Shown here: one piece after another, positions 58,901 to 63,749 of the stretch | How the letters are laid out: each line of letters starts with the position of its first letter | How positions within the stretch are numbered: the stretch's first letter is position 1 | Position numbers and translations under genes: made by a program | Notes under the pieces: generated by a model | Told to the model about the DNA's origin: nothing | The model's database searches: none | The model's input: the letters and a program-made list of their open reading frames with translations, nothing else | Source: Cercospora beticola | Taxonomy: Eukaryota; Ascomycota; Dothideomycetes; Mycosphaerellales; Mycosphaerellaceae | Assembly (NCBI RefSeq): GCF_033473495.1 | Contig: NC_088942.1 | Span: 1-64,000, forward strand | Direction: 5' to 3' | Length of the DNA stretch: 64,000 nt

Positions 58901-60870
58901 TAGCTGGTCTTGTGTTGGAGTCTATCTTTGCTCACACGTCGACGCAATGATTCAAACGAGTCACGTCGCTTGTGGTAGTGGTGAACGCGAGGCGCATCCC
59001 AGGCTGAAGTGCGAGGATCAAAGCAGTATTTGCAGACACCAATGTACTCGGTATACATCTCCATCTTGGCCACGTCTTCTGGAGTGGAGATCAGGTTCAG
59101 CAGACCATCCTTTAGCTTCGTCATTGGTCCCTTGTGCTCGTGATAGTGGCCTTGTTGCATCATGCCACCGCTGTTGTTGCCGTTTGGTGGGTAGTAGCCT
59201 CCAGAGAATCCTGCCGGTCGTGGTGAGCGCGGTGGTCCTTGACCGTTCCCGCCGTAGTCGCCCGCGACAGCCGTATTCGAGTCGTGTCGTCCGTGCTTGT
59301 GTTGGTTCTGATAAATCCCGTAGGCTGCTGCGCCGGCCGCCGCGGCGCCTGCTGTGTAAAGTCCTGCGTTAGAATGATTAGTAGTCTTACCTGGTACATT
59401 GCCGGTTCCGTAAGTGTTCTCGTAGCTCGGTCCGTATGCGCTCGATCCAGCGATGGAGGCTCCGGCGCCGTTCGAGCCATGTGAAGTCGTCGCATAGTAG
59501 ACGTTCCCGTCAGAGGAGTGGCGCGATGGTCGGGATTGCGAAGTCATGGAAGGCAGCGTGGGTGGATAGTCGCTTGGACGCGACTGGTAAGAGCTTGATG
59601 TCGTGTACTCGGATTGTGAGTGGTGGTGTGAGGATGAAGTCCTGCCGTTCTTGCCAATCTTGTTCACCGCAGCAGCACCCGCAACGCCTGCCAAGCCTGC
59701 AGCAACGGCGGTGCCTGAAGACGTGCGCGATGGTTTCGATGTCTTCGAAGGTTTGGATGCGCTCGAGGATGATTGCTTTCCAGGTTTCGCTGTTGGACGT
59801 GCTGGTGTGACGGGCGCAGAATAAGAGGTGGTGTCGTTGTAGAAATCGGCTGCACTTCCATTGCCTGTGTCTTGCGCCGGCACGGGAACGCTAGAAGCAG
59901 CCATCAAATGGTGGTCGGGGTTGACGAGCATGTTTGGTGTGCTGGCACGGAAACCTGGCTGGAAGGCGACCGACTGGCCTTCATCCAAGTAGTAGTCGGC
60001 GGCGTGGCCGTAGCTGTCAGCGCGAGAAATGCCCAACTGCGGCGCGGGTTGTTCGTAGGGTGCGGGATGATCTTGACCAGGAAATTGTGACTGAGGCACG
60101 ACATTTGGCAGAGCACCAGACATGGTATATTCGGGCTGCTGGTGCTGGCCCATGACTCCTCCGCCGTACTGTCCAGGAAATTGCTCAAAACTGCCCATGG
60201 CGGGAATGGCTCGCGAACTGTCCGTCACCAATTCTGGCTCACTTCGACGTGACGATGACTTGTCTTTGGACTTCTCACTGCGCGTCTTGTCTTTGCGCTC
60301 GCGACTCGAGCTGCGCTTCCTCTCTTTCTCTTTGCCACTGCTCTTGCGCCTCTTCTCTCGCTCGTCGCTCGGGCTGCGCTTCTTCCGCCTGCGCTCGCTC
60401 TTGACCGTCTTCTCGTCGTCCTCCCAGTCATCCTCGTCCCCATCGTCGTCTGGGAGCATGCGTAATGCACTTGCGGTGAGCGGTCTCGTCTCTCCACTCA
60501 CGCGACTCGTTGGCGCAGTGGCGTACGAGCCCGATCCCGGACTCGCATAACTCATAGCACTGCCATACACGGACGGAGGGCCACCAGAGTAGTACGAACT
60601 GTCCTGCATGCGATCGCGATCATCGTCTTCATATCTCGAGCTGCTCTTCACGCGATCATCGTCATCGCCGTATCGCGAGCTGCTCTCGTGGCGGCTACTC
60701 CTGTGTCGTCTTGACGTCCCGCTCATCACACTGCCAGTATCATCGACATCTCCGCGCGTGCTTCTACTGCTCTTCTTGCGCCGTACTTCCGAGCGGCCAG
60801 ATGTACTTTGTGTGTCTCGCTCTCGGTCGCCGCCCTTCTCGCTGCGTCCGGTAAACGCTGCTTTCCACAT
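37936..60870 (-). CDS. Giant Lys-rich-repeat protein, leashin/involucrin-repeat type
   Basis: One frame open for 7,644 codons. At least two in-frame introns appear hidden in it (39490-39540 and 40374-40424, both 51 nt with good donors and CAG acceptors), so the protein is about 7,610 residues. Order: a Ser/Arg/Tyr-rich disordered N-terminal third with Gly/Ala hydrophobic patches and a CKYCFDPRTSAWDAPR segment near residue 612; a charged Glu/Arg/Ala coil (about 1263-1430); some 40 Lys-rich modules separated by acidic Pro/Thr/Glu spacers (about 1800-6530); a coiled coil starting MHINDLETRLDLLVAENRAL (about 7150-7330); and a folded C-terminal region. This matches proteins annotated as involucrin-repeat and, in Neurospora and Aspergillus, leashin (LAH), which tethers Woronin bodies to the septal pore. 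The LAH identity is inference. Confidence 0.8.
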   Translation of the reverse strand: MWKAAFTGRSEKGGDRERDTQSTSGRSEVRRKKSSRSTRGDVDDTGSVMSGTSRRHRSSRHESSSRYGDDDDRVKSSSRYEDDDRDRMQDSSYYSGGPPSVYGSAMSYASPGSGSYATAPTSRVSGETRPLTASALRMLPDDDGDEDDWEDDEKTVKSERRRKKRSPSDEREKRRKSSGKEKERKRSSSRERKDKTRSEKSKDKSSSRRSEPELVTDSSRAIPAMGSFEQFPGQYGGGVMGQHQQPEYTMSGALPNVVPQSQFPGQDHPAPYEQPAPQLGISRADSYGHAADYYLDEGQSVAFQPGFRASTPNMLVNPDHHLMAASSVPVPAQDTGNGSAADFYNDTTSYSAPVTPARPTAKPGKQSSSSASKPSKTSKPSRTSSGTAVAAGLAGVAGAAAVNKIGKNGRTSSSHHHSQSEYTTSSSYQSRPSDYPPTLPSMTSQSRPSRHSSDGNVYYATTSHGSNGAGASIAGSSAYGPSYENTYGTGNVPGKTTNHSNAGLYTAGAAAAGAAAYGIYQNQHKHGRHDSNTAVAGDYGGNGQGPPRSPRPAGFSGGYYPPNGNNSGGMMQQGHYHEHKGPMTKLKDGLLNLISTPEDVAKMEMYTEYIGVCKYCFDPRTSAWDAPRVHHYHKRRDSFESLRRRVSKDRLQHKTSYERVDKESRYYASDSSRRRREERNSGMGLAGAGLAAVGTGLAANALFNGGKNFDDTYSVKSGHRESSAVRRRSRSSSREKRRQSQYGTIRPGRDEFANVTIRRKDGTIEHRRVARSRSGSGGRKSGLGMGTAVAAGAALGAAGLAAGHRSRSSSRERRRRSGRVSSGQSEYSRYDRDDRRQSEEGGGGIFGNFFSPPRKQRRESREHEKKRAGFFTFSNGSASSSNSDLAFGGSALSRKESKASLSRRSSGRSTRGRPQRKSSDQHLAATLAGIGATAAALGAAKAGHRITKRTSRPELGARRHVKQHVVGDHRHGSPGSSDEEGWEDELPSDDASSNDGLAFGDYGGKHLSGRQSLESVASQSSAGGLGAWGWRWGGKDKKRNSRRSTSGELPYPPSEYGSAAGPIGAGIAAGAAAGSVFDTSRPVQPNRTVYLDDTGRPLPSVDARSSTSGASSQPLQYIDPKPVSDAGTPRQQSVSGAFGTPTRVQSMPGAFETEDPPIYRPGPGVVQHPQPMSPARPAFTQPGADAGYTATVGATDGRPVPRRSQSSPVQSTWGQDAAMIGAGVLGAGAIIAGSALSSGRKARDSQSNVRFGLTDEQERKENRSTRQEDKKADEERRRADRTRALKEEAERAAKEARQEEVLRAREAENRARAQARLDLECEQQRKAEEEARVLAEKRAHEERERQWEIERLEKEAADRQAAAAAATAEFERQRLAREEAERRQAEVERETREREEALRRQQYELAEEARREDEQRRQWDAERYAREYQQSARNGSARDYQEDPRGRRTDEPNRKQSSGWTTVAAGAAAAAGVGAVMADRDAKKRRQRGKSDSTDDSPVSRRPPRTSVDWNADAFADDREAAEQAELDRQARNQYGQASRGNVERKNGYAATEIKPGSDEQGEPIMDDDIFNPDFFMQSQHSPADRARHEELARKAADKVVAERARAYSPDSRPKENYADFFADEIKDVLAKKPGEKERNIQPDSDVQVYHVEEDGVMPPFALRNDFGGKSKHAPYGVPRLNVIAPTPPPGSRTTSTKGSVPSSPLSKAADGGAERSPDSGKDSKSDRSRSISWGEDEVNVYDVQTPESFQEKDRESYITSPDLNNIGKGVAAAAGAAVAGAALHDIVVEEGDKTKTYKDEDFTTASSKKSKKDKKKSKKGSKSNADDADSSFLDELSQKAKTSTAYEDVPPERGTEVPYKETEFSRTRKDNERDRQNGVEETMRTPEGASPGTLPHPIYQQPFFDSVSDFSGFRAADSPGTEGAPPVRGFIEGEVKESTPVEEKRSRIPGGFDDEQNDTSTGASRHVAAEETAAQVPLSKKEKKKREKEAKRASSGTFDSSEPSTPAKERDEPVVEPPLSAKEKKKREKEAKRASSASFDVEPPAAVAEPEEPAFEPPLSAKEKKKRDKEAKRASVTFDEDPVTPVVEREAETDNWEPPLSAKERKKREKAAKKAGIDPTYSEEPTPVVESPKADIEEANEYFPSTSSKDQKASQFEDGLRRIASTQSAISMPSWSGDTVVSDVTAKPPSPELSKSEQRKADKQGKKSAFSFADVTDTILASGGVAAAAATLNDSAEESPSGSSKKDKKKKRKSKLGESSYDDPRDAPSGMPGGWDTPERKSSPESAEATKESTGDPLYDQSREIDVSKSAPEPVAAAETDPGSEWFEPTSSSKKNKKKGKRSSVAFDSTPQVSSPLRSEVAWDDYVGMNGDKVESEAGRSDPITVIERRSNEDTKDSRQSSTQDEFYDAGPRVSESPRDVSPEDARSVNSADADKESRRKSRREEARRASDYYEQPQYAYEAQSTVSSEPADGDDRKKHKRRSRHEDDDTMSVSSSRRRSRHLDDDDDTRSVTSSRSRREKEESPTAKKEKKGIFGSLFGRKSSETVPTLKDSRDEDDEERRRRKKKHRDSEYGDDDDDTRSVKSESHRRRHRSTDEKDDNDSRERRRRSTHEDDDKYSEPGSRHHRRRRTDESGESLSRHRSHESKSEYGDRPKHHRRRTDEDKYDSRDQSFLGSRVEDLPPLPVSRSGSPDTAVEWKEGRPLEAGSGTGLVTAAAAGLAVGVAASALSRGKKGKKGGKKNREVQEEEQNIEQTIEQAVPLASAAAHSFTLPYVPEHEEVRAVIEEEDSSPQTPAPVLEKPARPVSIGRPGSSTAVPLRLPGHAPTTPGGKERAKSFSSPLMTAPGGSSVTSPATPGSSRSRQSRPHSSEIKSGIMPLYLVERSRPVQEVEDTLPSLPSSKPSSRASSVQGSDEYESAREEFSVANSVATSPDRTRSRSLTLDTIGANNFRSDGDILGSEQTTPKASEWPQTAIPWALPIASGSGEKKEKQQPQFYTWEDFAQDERLHEQERGVDADAATTIAPEDSALLVDTSRSRSASPSKAKALAAAAMLGTAAVYAAHKGNDRSPERAAEAKRDEPLPSAAAHSYPLPYVPTPEPEQIAQQTSSAEAESSRKLEEAFEPVTTSKKSKKKGKKGKKSQVETPEQIASPNDAVTERSVEPTPQKDDTQDPIMFPSAAAHTIPVVPAIEFTEPSPEKERALQAHGDTQQPDPGYFASAAAHSMPVYDPVQTSRNVGDQEPAPEPYKLPGLKSEPAPLVIEQRNVQVEPPAEIVEVNPAPQLIRKQSKKDKKKAKRTSIFEDEPKASVADDLPLTESSSLPVQDADRGVKDADAPASSNFGLSDFGAVAAGGAIGWGLSQADAFRKSMQSVHESEHKPEEVTHEMPNEVHAESTDPLVAEKPAETTEEVFEPISSKKSKKGKKKSKQSSTFDVLPEVEGKSGEFQDLEKSVDATVEPEQPIEPAQDTQPEPIRDLQAEQTTAITPIDDDWTAPTTSKKKSKKDKKKRLSMPAEPEVEIAQAETAEQQDSKSHGVAVDAPEAGSESLQSTERIADSLPTAAEPIEGSSAPLLEVDTSQPTISNDASVIGGFVESVPDTKDAVETAIPDPEPADDSFPEVSTKKSKKLKKKQKALAGEAVAEAAGENEQEVQPDAIPEATEEQDRFVDVAPAAEPAPQETVPEASPTADNLESVEDVPAASSKKKSKKEKRKSKTVSLDESEKPSEDALGLEGDATESKAIETGILQDLVAEEAAMSIEETAQRSDIIPTDSAAPIIEELAPTTSKKKSKKDKRKSKTLSWDEPDETPASQDGIIEAPKPEALSNVDIDASAEKSLELEDQPPVDAAEPKLDVPVVKPDVGTETTQPEAATEAAQTPADATGISKELVEDDFSQPSTKKKGKKNKKQFDSSWEPEQADTAIPEETRDDTALKTDKSAEEAFSKTDALAVGAAAAAGAVAASALASHEDTPAQDEPQSTLDNTAEPQADDAWRAPVSKKKSKKDKRKSKTSDWEEPKETTPEAAPQNDVGDAPTEQDLHIAIATPEAAIERSEQNVDSSTAQSVDGEKPTLSRKQSIKDKKKKKSLSLQVEEEPKVEDDPSVETLEADLGTVPAASDPAGEVIHQADRAAEDEVPQPTETPDDSFHDAEDFFEARPVVDSWHDAEEASLPAEVPAAESTPTADNFHEATPAAADKEVEMTASNQQAVEPAQESWADMMDDTATVIADTNETSSQQNNLVDDVFGIASDAADFSSTPEGKPANHGEIMPDRGAEFEPERASEDMDAFGDPTPRDPAEWSLGTSKKGGKKGKKGKKSVSKAPIIPEPAKSSPSEPAVANATAFETPGEPEKVEVPPNEDVLDKSALLDVESPQHEQPSETPAKSSEAKDISDEAPLLKDTETAMEEQIVTSDAPADIQPPANDAQDVVADPAPAHETATAETDDFFWAPSSKKNKGKKGKKSQQSDESILTPETQDLVEETSPSKTEDVVEAERSIPTSNDLASTDILSADVEAAKEQETPMPAAEEPEVSTAAPLSKKDKKKAKKAKKSGSQTPQDTEEPPLDKDTTSHVPDSEQVQNKDETAEFAGEKSIDLVTEAAGPSDDHAALSDPAEPSEVKVEGAAEDVVTERAQDDQEKPKVDAETPLPEFERSNEETAKADQQDVAASVDNEDADFSWAPASKKSKKGKKNKKSVTEIPASNEEEKSLDRNEDLKTDDTTRVEPSDEPALAIGGATVAAGLLASSTLPETSVETETSTPMQETTDDFAWPTASKKKAKKSKKGSKSAIEALPELEVAKDEPDMNLETTKPLNEASETVPDIDSAPAQQSAELVKEPVEETARDIVTEETSTPVDETADDLSWASGSKRKGEKGKKGSKSIPATEEKENELQAQPDSTPLPETSGDLIPDTGMEPALPEPAIEQSADETREGPVNVTDSAPLPTEEPEDLWGTTVSSKKKKGKKGKKSGLATPVEQVPEAARETANEVATSETAKETDQAAVPDVAELEDKSIAGQAVELPTPEPITEPATDADLSKNLAVEEQFKDADAERSAPTTDLPVAEDDFAGFSTSKKTKGRKGRKSALFEVEESTSKEADKTDEPVDSTTPKDVQVSHTDAPEPQLDVSTAAPETPAGEQDDFASFTTSKKKKGKKNRKSDIWAMDEAAASTDASTAFETADQPKDEQIPNEKTSAEIPEAPKEEPTLSEEATPLVTGPLADVEPTAETEDVWATPTSGKKKKGKKNRKSGAIDIEEAKPDVDAAISSETSALPKDEEVLVGTSERSIEEAVNIEDPSAETFNKSPEENAAVSDPSNEQPSVEPIEGDIWATSGSSKKNKGKKGKKSAALDVAEAKMEDSAMPLEITDSKTVAGDELPADSLDKPVDEPASLEPMPAESLNETQPIESSEDFWAPSTSSKKKKGKKGRKSGVFEVDEPKADEKLEDAPVESTEPPAETAEQLVDEQPATDDITVVPEAFPAEPVEAAADDIWDVPTAGKKKKGKKSRKSGVFDMDEPKADESTTLETIEKSEDVPADAAAQPTAELPLAEESAIAPEPTTAEPTATTDDLWATPTTGKKKKGKKGKKSGTVTPAVEGLDRLAETFEASEEQKSGASEQLPAEETVERAVLEQAEESGAVDFDQERGDNTNPSDSLTSAEVKDAVLEHETTEKSENESMIGKSEVAATPDATKEMEPSKDLAGQVPEDAQPVQDGDDWFAPQSSKKQKKKGKKNKSAATETNSERITEPSRDVETPELTANEELRTVEDVVVEEQPAAQPEKIEPANADDALNSQTADTDDLFTPSSKSSKKAKKGKKSKQVSLEETPIVVGDVGTAEEARTSEQQDELMPDAQLEPEIATESLTQEIHDRTAETDVESSQPDVKATDTAVTETIDVDQPAEAPIREKPSELLPAENPALVEAQGEDVIAPEVVDPPTTQEADDLFTVSSSKKKGKKGKKGEQSVSEDISEPPTDSPKVLEETFQDVSVPQSTATTSQEATEAESEDVWALPIKGKKGKKAKKLQQLAAENLRAESQAESQAESLESRPEAETSTSDAQPSTEADADDLWAVPSTGKKSKKGKKAKRDAELAIEEPSVVPADLNDEQPETAQGNSTEAIAEREVEERIAEAPIHPLEQPADHQNASREVDVASEGVERAVEEPVADEPTKSERSDGAEFAEAAAGAVAAAAAIAVATASTEDKEAATTSDVYDWGAVSTKKSKKDKKKARKSGSATPAAPLEQDPAPTIEDVPQAEQSVATEDAQNSRTIDDAVEIATAHDPGVEEAATSGQLLDSSREVSALPVETRDLNSTLPSASAGSDVDFTATVAAGLADSGFNPDMVINDPAFQRRASPTGVAEADPEEDIFSTTVSKRKKKGKKSQTISESPPVVETADEQPKAGSDVDDILNKTLASTGFDATLLEKAMAASREQSPTEAEPESEFAFTTTKRKKGKKGKKTAVAEDEEAKKSAEQARSTQVEEMDADAPAEASREEPSAPLPVAATDNNEHSWMVQDEMDVDAMDKAYKAYKKNKRQQKKLKARSGGTSDNPESSAVDDTERSAIMSEAEDTSAKAVAELTKDEVTGQDKDVQPTVKSPGSATSSNSIVQSVFPGLERIKRRAPPAGANADGKSQDRRASHDSGSRGLMHTSEVSQNLPTEVPRSPTKSTDQSSGLPALAAGLAAAGVGIASAAGQDKGSQDRSLPSQESSWSFAALRGDDQAFVDPSKQDAQDRTVRDSGYETAKRSSQQTDRSSAEVPQIVRTSSSRDSLLQRRSLEPLRVSTPTSPDWDIHTPKQRRGNDSARDVPHHERKLSDNTPLEPTSKNRASYLFQSPPDPLAEAALSPSQLPEQPSPIQKPSSTNHTRAQSASVPAEHSPALSWDGNRDRSAFSPTSPRAPLDAIPEEHARRQHSRKRSKARAEVGGPENIKAVRRTETPKAIRAQEEALSPSNRRHRSSGSGGMRSVSSPTSTSDEVFNRLPWPPVDQENETVQLDRSRPRNGPLTPDLRSASVLSDRSNVSGNHFKSPHEMRSYSRNSNSSSTPSLRRTSLSGDLRAASKRGGSDLGSLNGSLAGSAVGARASPSTIAFEPPPTPPLEHDELIHGGASRAMDTSDDVFVSRAGSSNRQDNTNSTQQGYGDAQRSQVSPTRPPSVRKRQSMHINDLETRLDLLVAENRALQEARQASEGARGLGDGSLQEALEARDLQLQAKDAEINQIKAMLQPLQDEVARLTELSNGLTEANRNLVDDTNGRYATLQAEHAEAHSKWQETAQELEGMRSEHGRITSGMRDIVEAEIASSLADKNAEILRLREQLDIAAEQIRALQVQIQSSKSSDFLVQRDEDYFDGACQKLCQHVQQWVLRFSKMSDNRVCRLSTDLNDDKIEARLDNAVLDGSDVDKLLGDRVRRRDVFMSVVMTMVWEYIFTRYLFGMDREQRQKLKALEKLLAEVGPPRAVAHWRATTLTLLSKRPQFDSQCALDTEAVAHEIFEILCMLLPPPSSSRSQLQASLQKVLRIAVDLAIEMRTQRAEYIMLPPLQPEYDTNGDLVRKVYFNSSLMNERSGLFSSNEELAAKHAVVKIVLFPLVVKKGDDVGEGDDEIVVCPAQVLVHNDGGRDKKIVRVMSGAMEIDEPIRSRQSNRSLISEAQGGSEF
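39490..39540 (-). other. Probable in-frame intron (51 nt)
   Basis: Minus strand: GTGAGT donor, ACTAAC branch site 8 nt before a GCAG acceptor, total 51 nt and no stop, so it is invisible to ORF calling. Removal joins the DDVF and QGYGD coding segments. Confidence 0.75.
40374..40424 (-). other. Probable in-frame intron (51 nt)
   Basis: Minus strand: GTAAGA donor, a pyrimidine-rich run with CTGAC, and a CTCGCAG acceptor. It is 51 nt with no stop. Removal keeps the frame (A|AA codon, Lys). Confidence 0.65.
41270..55460 (-). repeat. About 40 Lys-rich modules in the giant protein
   Basis: Within the coding frame, a short module of the type S-[KG]-K-K-K-x-K-K-x-[KR]-K-S recurs roughly every 70-150 residues. 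Many are preceded by an acidic-Trp sequence such as DDLWATPTSG or DIWATSGSS. I counted about 43 by eye. Spacers are Glu/Asp/Pro/Thr/Ala-rich. Copies at about 44100-46300 are the most alike (GKKKKGKK-RKS), suggesting recent local duplication. On the opposite strand the modules create long false ORFs. Confidence 0.85.
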
Positions 60871-61770
60871 GGTCGTCGTTAGGGAATTGGTGCTGAAAGT
60901 CGCGTCTCGGTCCTGTACCTCTCGAGTACTGTGTTCCCAGGATCCTAAGCGCGCGTGCGTCGTGGCAATTATCGTAGCTCTCGGTGAGCTCGTGGTGTCG
61001 TCGTCGTAGTCGGTCGTGTCGCGTAACGGCTGTCGGTGAATGTTCGCAGCTGTACAGCATATACAGCGTGTCGCGTTGACTGTACAATGTTCATGAACGA
61101 CTTATCGTCGTTCATTCACGGCGACACGTCCATCGTTTCTAATTCGTCCACACGGTCGGTCGCTGTGTTGTTCATGCAGCATAAGTGTGCCGAGTGGGTC
61201 AACCCTGGCCAAAACAAGCTCGGATGTGGCTGGGGCATCAACCACAAACTTTGTACCTCCGATCTCTCAGCTGCCACGGACATGCACGGTTGACTTGAAG
61301 AACTACACTTTGAACAGTACATTCGAATCCATACAGGTGAAAAACACGTGACAAAAAGTGGTTTTCGCATTCTCTGATCGTTCCGACTGTTTGGGCAGCA
61401 ATACCACATCAGTCTTGATCTACGGACGTCATTCGGCCAATCTTCGCTTCTCCATCTGTGCTCCGTCTCGGTTGCTCGATGGCGCGGGTCGTGCGCCATA
61501 CTCCTTGCAAGCTTCACCGCAACATGTTCTGCGATTCGAACACATTTGCTAGTGTGGATCGCGTTGCTCTGTGCTACGTTTTGAAAAGCGCTGCGTCTCT
61601 ACCAGACATCCTTGCTGGCCTGGCGTAGCGCTGGTTCGTTTGAAAGCTGGACGCGACGAAAAGTCGAAGTAGTAGAGTGTGGGAAGCCTCCGGCACCCCT
61701 GTCTGCAGCTCACGGTAGTGTGAGACGTGTCGGTGTTCTGTGATAAACCATCTTTCGCGCATTGCAGCGT
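60871..61770. other. Promoter region of the giant gene
   Basis: About 900 bases between the start of the giant gene and the 3' end of the CstF-64-like gene. No coding feature supported. Confidence 0.4.
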
Positions 61771-62843
61771 TCAGACCGGTCTGCCGTACGCCGCTCGCAG
61801 GTTGATGATTTGTTGCCGCATGGTGGGCTCCAGTGCCATGACCGTCTCTCTGGGCATCGTAAACAGTGCTTCAAGCTGTTCCGGAGATATGCCTGCTGGA
61901 GCAGCTGGGGCGGGCTGAGCTGGAGGAGCCTGTTGCGGCGGAGGCTGATACGCAGGTTGCTGAGGTGGGGTGGGTGCATAGCCAGGCTGCGCACCATATC
62001 CTGGCGGGTAGCCTTGCGGAAGGGGCGGCATTGGGGGTTGACCTTGAGGTGGATAACCTGCTTGATATTGGGGCTGCGGAGGATATCCTGGTGGCATTCC
62101 TTGTGGTGGCATCGCAGGAGGGGCTTGCACTGGCGGTGCATGTGCAGACTGAGCGGCCTGCGGAAATGTCGCGATGAGTTGCTGCACGACATTGGCATCG
62201 ACCAAGTCAAGAAGCGTCAAAGCTTGAAAGGTGGCGTAGGCAAGCTGAGGTGCTTGTGTGAAGAGCGCGCTGGCTTGGCCTGGATTGGTATTGCAGAGGA
62301 CCTTGGCCTGGCTGATGAAATCGATGAGGTTTTGCGTCGGGTAGGCTCTCAAAGTCTGACTGATGGCATCGAACGCAGTGACTCCAGGCGGCAGGTCCGT
62401 TCCTGGCGGGAGCGGAGGAAGCGCAGATGGATCAGGTCGCGGCGGTGGCTGACCTGCGAGTTGTCAGTTGACGCGGCCGAGATGGGATTACAATGGAAGG
62501 GCTTACCGTTCATGTTGAAAGGTGGAGGGGCGCGGTTGTTGTCTTGATTCTGGTTCTGATTGGAATTATTCGTGCTCCGGTTGTCGTTGCTGTAGTCCAC
62601 CCGCAGCGTCCTCCCTCCTAGATCATACTCGTTCAGATTCCGCACTGCAGATGCCGCCGCATCTGTGTCTGTGTACTCCAAAAACCCAAAACCCTTCGGT
62701 TGGCCCGTCTCCTTATCATAGACCAAGCGGAAGTTGACGACCTGCCCCGCGCGCCCGAAGATGTCCATAATCTGCTCTTCACTTACTCCATATGGGATGT
62801 TTCCGATGAAGACGACACGGCCGCCTTTCTCTCGTTGCGCCAT
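61771..62843 (-). CDS. Cleavage stimulation factor subunit 2 (CstF-64/Rna15) homologue
   Basis: Two exons: 62843-62507 and 62453-61771, 339 residues; GTAAGC donor, CTCGCAG acceptor. Residues 8-85 are an RRM with RNP2 (VVFIGNIPYG) and RNP1 (KGFGFLEY). A short Asn/Gln-rich linker follows, then the hinge (AISQTLRAYPTQNLIDFISQAK--...LLDLVDANVVQQL), a Pro/Gln/Gly/Tyr-rich stretch, and a C-terminal three-helix domain (ISPEQLEALFTMPRETVMAL--...QQIINLR). This is the domain order of CstF-64 and yeast Rna15, which bind the GU/U-rich or A-rich element during mRNA 3'-end cleavage and polyadenylation in the nucleus. Complete, no lesions. Confidence 0.93.
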
Positions 62844-63749
62844 GTTGTCGCGTGCGCCGTTGCGCGCAGCTTTGTCGGGTGGGAACTCGCAGCCGTTCAG
62901 GAATCGGGATGGAGGTGGTGCAGATCGATTCGCTTGATGGCAAAGGGTGCTGCGTCGTTCGGCGCAAGGTGTTGTGGTTGTGGCAGGAAAATGGAAATGC
63001 GATGTCGAGCCTGCCGCAACCAGAAGTCCGGCAGTGAACGCGAAGTCAAAGCTTCGATGCCAAGCTTTCCGCTGCTCTCACTTCGCGATGTCACGAGCGC
63101 TGCTCTGCTCTCTCACCTCCTCCTGTGACACTTGCATGCAATGTGACGACCATAGCCTCCGTTTGCGTTATACTCGTCACAGTCACGTCCAGCTCTGTCA
63201 TGGAACCAGCACTGTCGCGTCCAGTATGCAGCTCCGGTCTGCTACGAACAGTCTCCGAGGCTCTGTGGATGAGGTCTACTCCAAGCAGTACTACTCGAAG
63301 CAGCACTTGACGCGTCGGAGTGCAGCATGAATGCGAGTTCACATGGCGCGCTGATTACGTCTGCACCGAAAGACAGCAACCCGGTCGTCATGCAGGTACA
63401 GATCTACACGTTCGTCGAACAACCAGATCTACCCGCACCCTTCCCTCCAGCGCCTCCGATGTCAGCTAGCTGCTGCACGACTCGCTGGTCTGCCATTCCC
63501 TCGACCTGGAACCAGCGGCACTCACACTGCCCATGACCCGTGTAGCACCATGAGCAGCTGGATCTCTGCACGCTGCTGCCCAAATCAGACAACATGCTGC
63601 AGGAGTAGTCTGCTGTCACTGACTCGAGCGCCGCCGTCAACCACATCGATCTCCGCTCTCCTACGTCATTCATCACTTATTTCTACACCATTTGAGATCC
63701 CTCACTTACCTAGCTGACCCATTGACAGCTGATTTAGGCGCGTTTCCCC
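62844..63749. other. Divergent promoter region
   Basis: Lies between the minus-strand CstF-64-like gene and the plus-strand dehydrogenase. Overlapping short ORFs only, nothing recognised. Confidence 0.4.

Noticed and set aside
59364..59390. 27-nt GTAAGA...GCAG segment as an intron
   Set aside because: Too short for fungal splicing; the 39-nt version is kept only as a weak finding.
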